Assembly (NCBI GenBank): GCA_019057595.1
Contig: DXJI01000026.1
Location: 1-6,317 of the forward strand
Source of the DNA: Candidatus Thorarchaeota archaeon
GTDB taxonomy: Archaea; Asgardarchaeota; Thorarchaeia; Thorarchaeales; Thorarchaeaceae
Direction of reading: 5' to 3'
DNA length: 6,317 nt
Under the pieces are notes generated by a model. The model made no database searches. It worked only from the letters and a program-made list of their open reading frames with translations, and was not told where the DNA came from. Made by a program: the position numbers and the translations under genes. Numbering within the stretch: position 1 is the stretch's first letter; every line of letters begins with the position of its first letter. This document shows, one piece after another, positions 5,163-6,317 of this stretch.

Positions 5163-6064
5163 CCAAATATCTTGTCAAGCAGTGGTTTTGTATCGACTAC
5201 GTGTCTATCCAAGCCCAATTCTGTGGGATCCAGACCCATGGCTAGACCCAGAAGTTGGGTGTAGTACACCACAGGAATATTGTACTTCTTCTCTCCGAGT
5301 TCTTTGTTTAATTGTGACTGTGCAACTTCATATTGTAAATGACAGAACGAACAGACATCGACTATACAATCAACCCCAGCTTCGATAAGGTTGTCAAGTT
5401 TTTCCCTTGCGATATCTACACTGACTTCCGCTTGACTTCCTCTTACTCCTCCACCGGCACCACAACAGAGATCTTTGTCCTTGTACTTGGTACTGTCAGC
5501 TCCCGTTGCCTCCACTAGCTCATCAAGGAATGTATGCTTCTGGGTTTGTTTCCAGGGTCTGTTCTTACTCGGCTTGAGTAGGTGACAACCATAGTGAACT
5601 CCCACCTTGATACCCTTCAATTTTCTAGTGACGACACCTCTAATCTTGTCAGGACCAAGGTCTGCTATCACCTCAATGACGTGTTTGGCTTCGACCTTTC
5701 CACTGAACTTCAAGCCCATGCCCTTGAAGACTTTCCGTACTTCTTTCAGTCTCTCAGGATGTTCACGTATCTCCGTCAGTGCGTCCTTGAACGTACCATA
5801 GCAACCGTTGCATCCTGTGATGAGGTCATGTCCAGACATCTCTGCGAGTGCAAGGTTTCTTGCCGCAAGGGCCAACCAAGTCGGTTCATCAAAGGACCGA
5901 ATGACTCCTGGTGCAGGACAACAGCTGGCTCCCTGAATATCCTCAAGGTTGATTCCTAATTTCGGAAGAACAACGCGGATGCTCGCCTCAAGATTTGGGA
6001 ATCTGTTTGGCATAACACAACCCAAGAAGAACGAGTAAGTTTCTGCCTCAGTCAACTCACTCAT
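5159..6064 (-). CDS. hdrB: Heterodisulfide reductase subunit B-like protein
   Basis: HdrB is the subunit that, in methanogens, holds the noncubane [4Fe-4S] clusters reducing the CoM-S-S-CoB heterodisulfide; in other archaea related proteins act in ferredoxin-, thiol- or unknown-carrier-linked electron transfer. This 301-residue protein has the normal length and both CCG cysteine motifs intact: C16-x31-C48-C49-x35-C85-x2-C88 and C160-x39-C200-C201-x36-C238-x2-C241. No membrane segment is visible, as expected for the soluble subunit. The ATG at 6062-6064 is kept here because it overlaps hdrC by 8 nt in a typical coupled arrangement, but AGGAGG touches it directly and sits 9 nt before an in-frame TTG (codon 4), so translation might start there; both options keep all cysteines. 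The partner hdrC lies immediately upstream. No hdrA (flavin subunit) is in the window, and the natural substrate cannot be read from the sequence. Confidence 0.94.
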   Translation of the reverse strand: MSELTEAETYSFFLGCVMPNRFPNLEASIRVVLPKLGINLEDIQGASCCPAPGVIRSFDEPTWLALAARNLALAEMSGHDLITGCNGCYGTFKDALTEIREHPERLKEVRKVFKGMGLKFSGKVEAKHVIEVIADLGPDKIRGVVTRKLKGIKVGVHYGCHLLKPSKNRPWKQTQKHTFLDELVEATGADSTKYKDKDLCCGAGGGVRGSQAEVSVDIAREKLDNLIEAGVDCIVDVCSFCHLQYEVAQSQLNKELGEKKYNIPVVYYTQLLGLAMGLDPTELGLDRHVVDTKPLLDKIFG

Positions 6065-6317
6065 CCTCCTGACCTTCGATCAACTTTTGAAAACCAGTTC
6101 TCTTCAGTATCTCCTGAACATCGTTGAGAGCTTTTTCATCTGAATGAGTAGTGGGAGGCACTTCATCAAGACCCAATTCTTTTCGAATCTCACGATTGGC
6201 ATCATCAATTGGAACTGCATGTCCAGTACTGAGTAGTTTTTGTGAGGCTTTGCGATGTGGTGGTAGCATGAATCCTTGGTCAACTGCCATGTTTCTCATG
6301 ATTATGATTGCGTCCGT
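6057..6317 (-). CDS. hdrC: Heterodisulfide reductase subunit C-like protein (C-terminal part, cut by window edge)
   Basis: The C-terminal 86 residues or so of an HdrC-like iron-sulfur subunit. The frame stays open to the right edge (TDAIII before the Met encoded at 6297-6299), so that Met is internal, not a start. The recognisable part is the segment after the second cluster in HdrC proteins: IIIMRNMAVDQGFMLPPHRK, then LLSTGHAVP, IRKELGLDEVPPT, and a final EILKRTGFQKLI. The two [4Fe-4S] cysteine motifs expected of HdrC lie beyond the window, so their integrity cannot be checked; no cysteine occurs in the visible part. HdrC passes electrons between the HdrA flavin subunit and HdrB. The gene overlaps hdrB by 8 nt, the usual hdrCB order. 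The assignment rests on this C-terminal pattern plus the hdrB neighbour. Confidence 0.82.
   Translation of the reverse strand, partial: TDAIIIMRNMAVDQGFMLPPHRKASQKLLSTGHAVPIDDANREIRKELGLDEVPPTTHSDEKALNDVQEILKRTGFQKLIEGQEDE
6065..6070 (-). promoter_or_regulatory. Ribosome binding site near the hdrB start
   Basis: AGGAGG on the - strand, directly touching the ATG at 6064 but 9 nt from an in-frame TTG at 6055. It lies within the end of hdrC and so couples the genes; which start is used is undecided. Confidence 0.55.

Noticed and set aside
5089..5388. 99-codon + strand frame across the junction of the surface-protein gene and hdrB
   Set aside because: It overlaps two convincing genes in other frames and shows no domain-like sequence.
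5582..5959. 125-codon + strand frame opposite hdrB
   Set aside because: It is antisense to hdrB, whose cysteine motifs are all intact, and its translation has no recognisable domain.
6297..6299. ATG as the start of a short 80-residue gene
   Set aside because: The frame continues open to the window edge and the residues before and after this Met fit the interior of an HdrC-like protein.

Overview
The window looks archaeal, probably an Asgard archaeon (Thorarchaeia-like is my best guess; this is an inference, not a measurement). The signs are a Rab/Ras-like small GTPase beside a protein with a possible longin-type domain, methanogen-style KorD-KorA and HdrC-HdrB pairs, a membrane-bound winged-helix regulator, an N-sequon-rich surface protein with a Thr-rich stalk, TTG starts and GGAGG/GGTGA ribosome binding sites. 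Base composition is moderate. No RNA gene, mobile element or CRISPR array was seen.

Left block (+ strand, 1-2022): the 3' part of a multidomain protein with a possible longin-like N-terminal module and two winged-helix-like repeats, then after 70 nt a small GTPase whose G3 motif reads DLGSQ instead of DxxGQ. An 85-nt convergent gap follows, holding a 7-bp inverted repeat with a T-rich loop.

Middle block (- strand, 3589-2108): korD (two [4Fe-4S] ferredoxin subunit) and korA (alpha subunit) of a 2-oxoacid:ferredoxin oxidoreductase, 3 nt apart. The catalytic beta (korB) and gamma (korC) genes do not follow, so they must lie elsewhere. korD is transcribed divergently from a + strand pair (3751-5162): a winged-helix regulator with two C-terminal membrane helices, translationally coupled through a TTGA overlap to a membrane-anchored surface protein with a Kre9/Knh-like beta-sandwich domain. 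The divergent spacer carries candidate TATA boxes for both directions and a 12-bp dyad between them.

Right block (- strand, 6317-5159): the C-terminal part of hdrC (cut by the window edge) and a complete hdrB with both CCG cysteine motifs. hdrB ends tail to tail with the surface-protein gene, the two stop codons overlapping by 4 nt.

Together, Kor makes reduced ferredoxin from 2-oxoacid oxidation, and HdrBC-type modules exchange electrons with thiol/disulfide or other carriers, so the two - strand pairs are parts of a ferredoxin-linked energy metabolism. The regulator/surface-protein pair between them may be a membrane-associated sensing unit. The GTPase and its neighbour are a plausible switch-and-partner pair.
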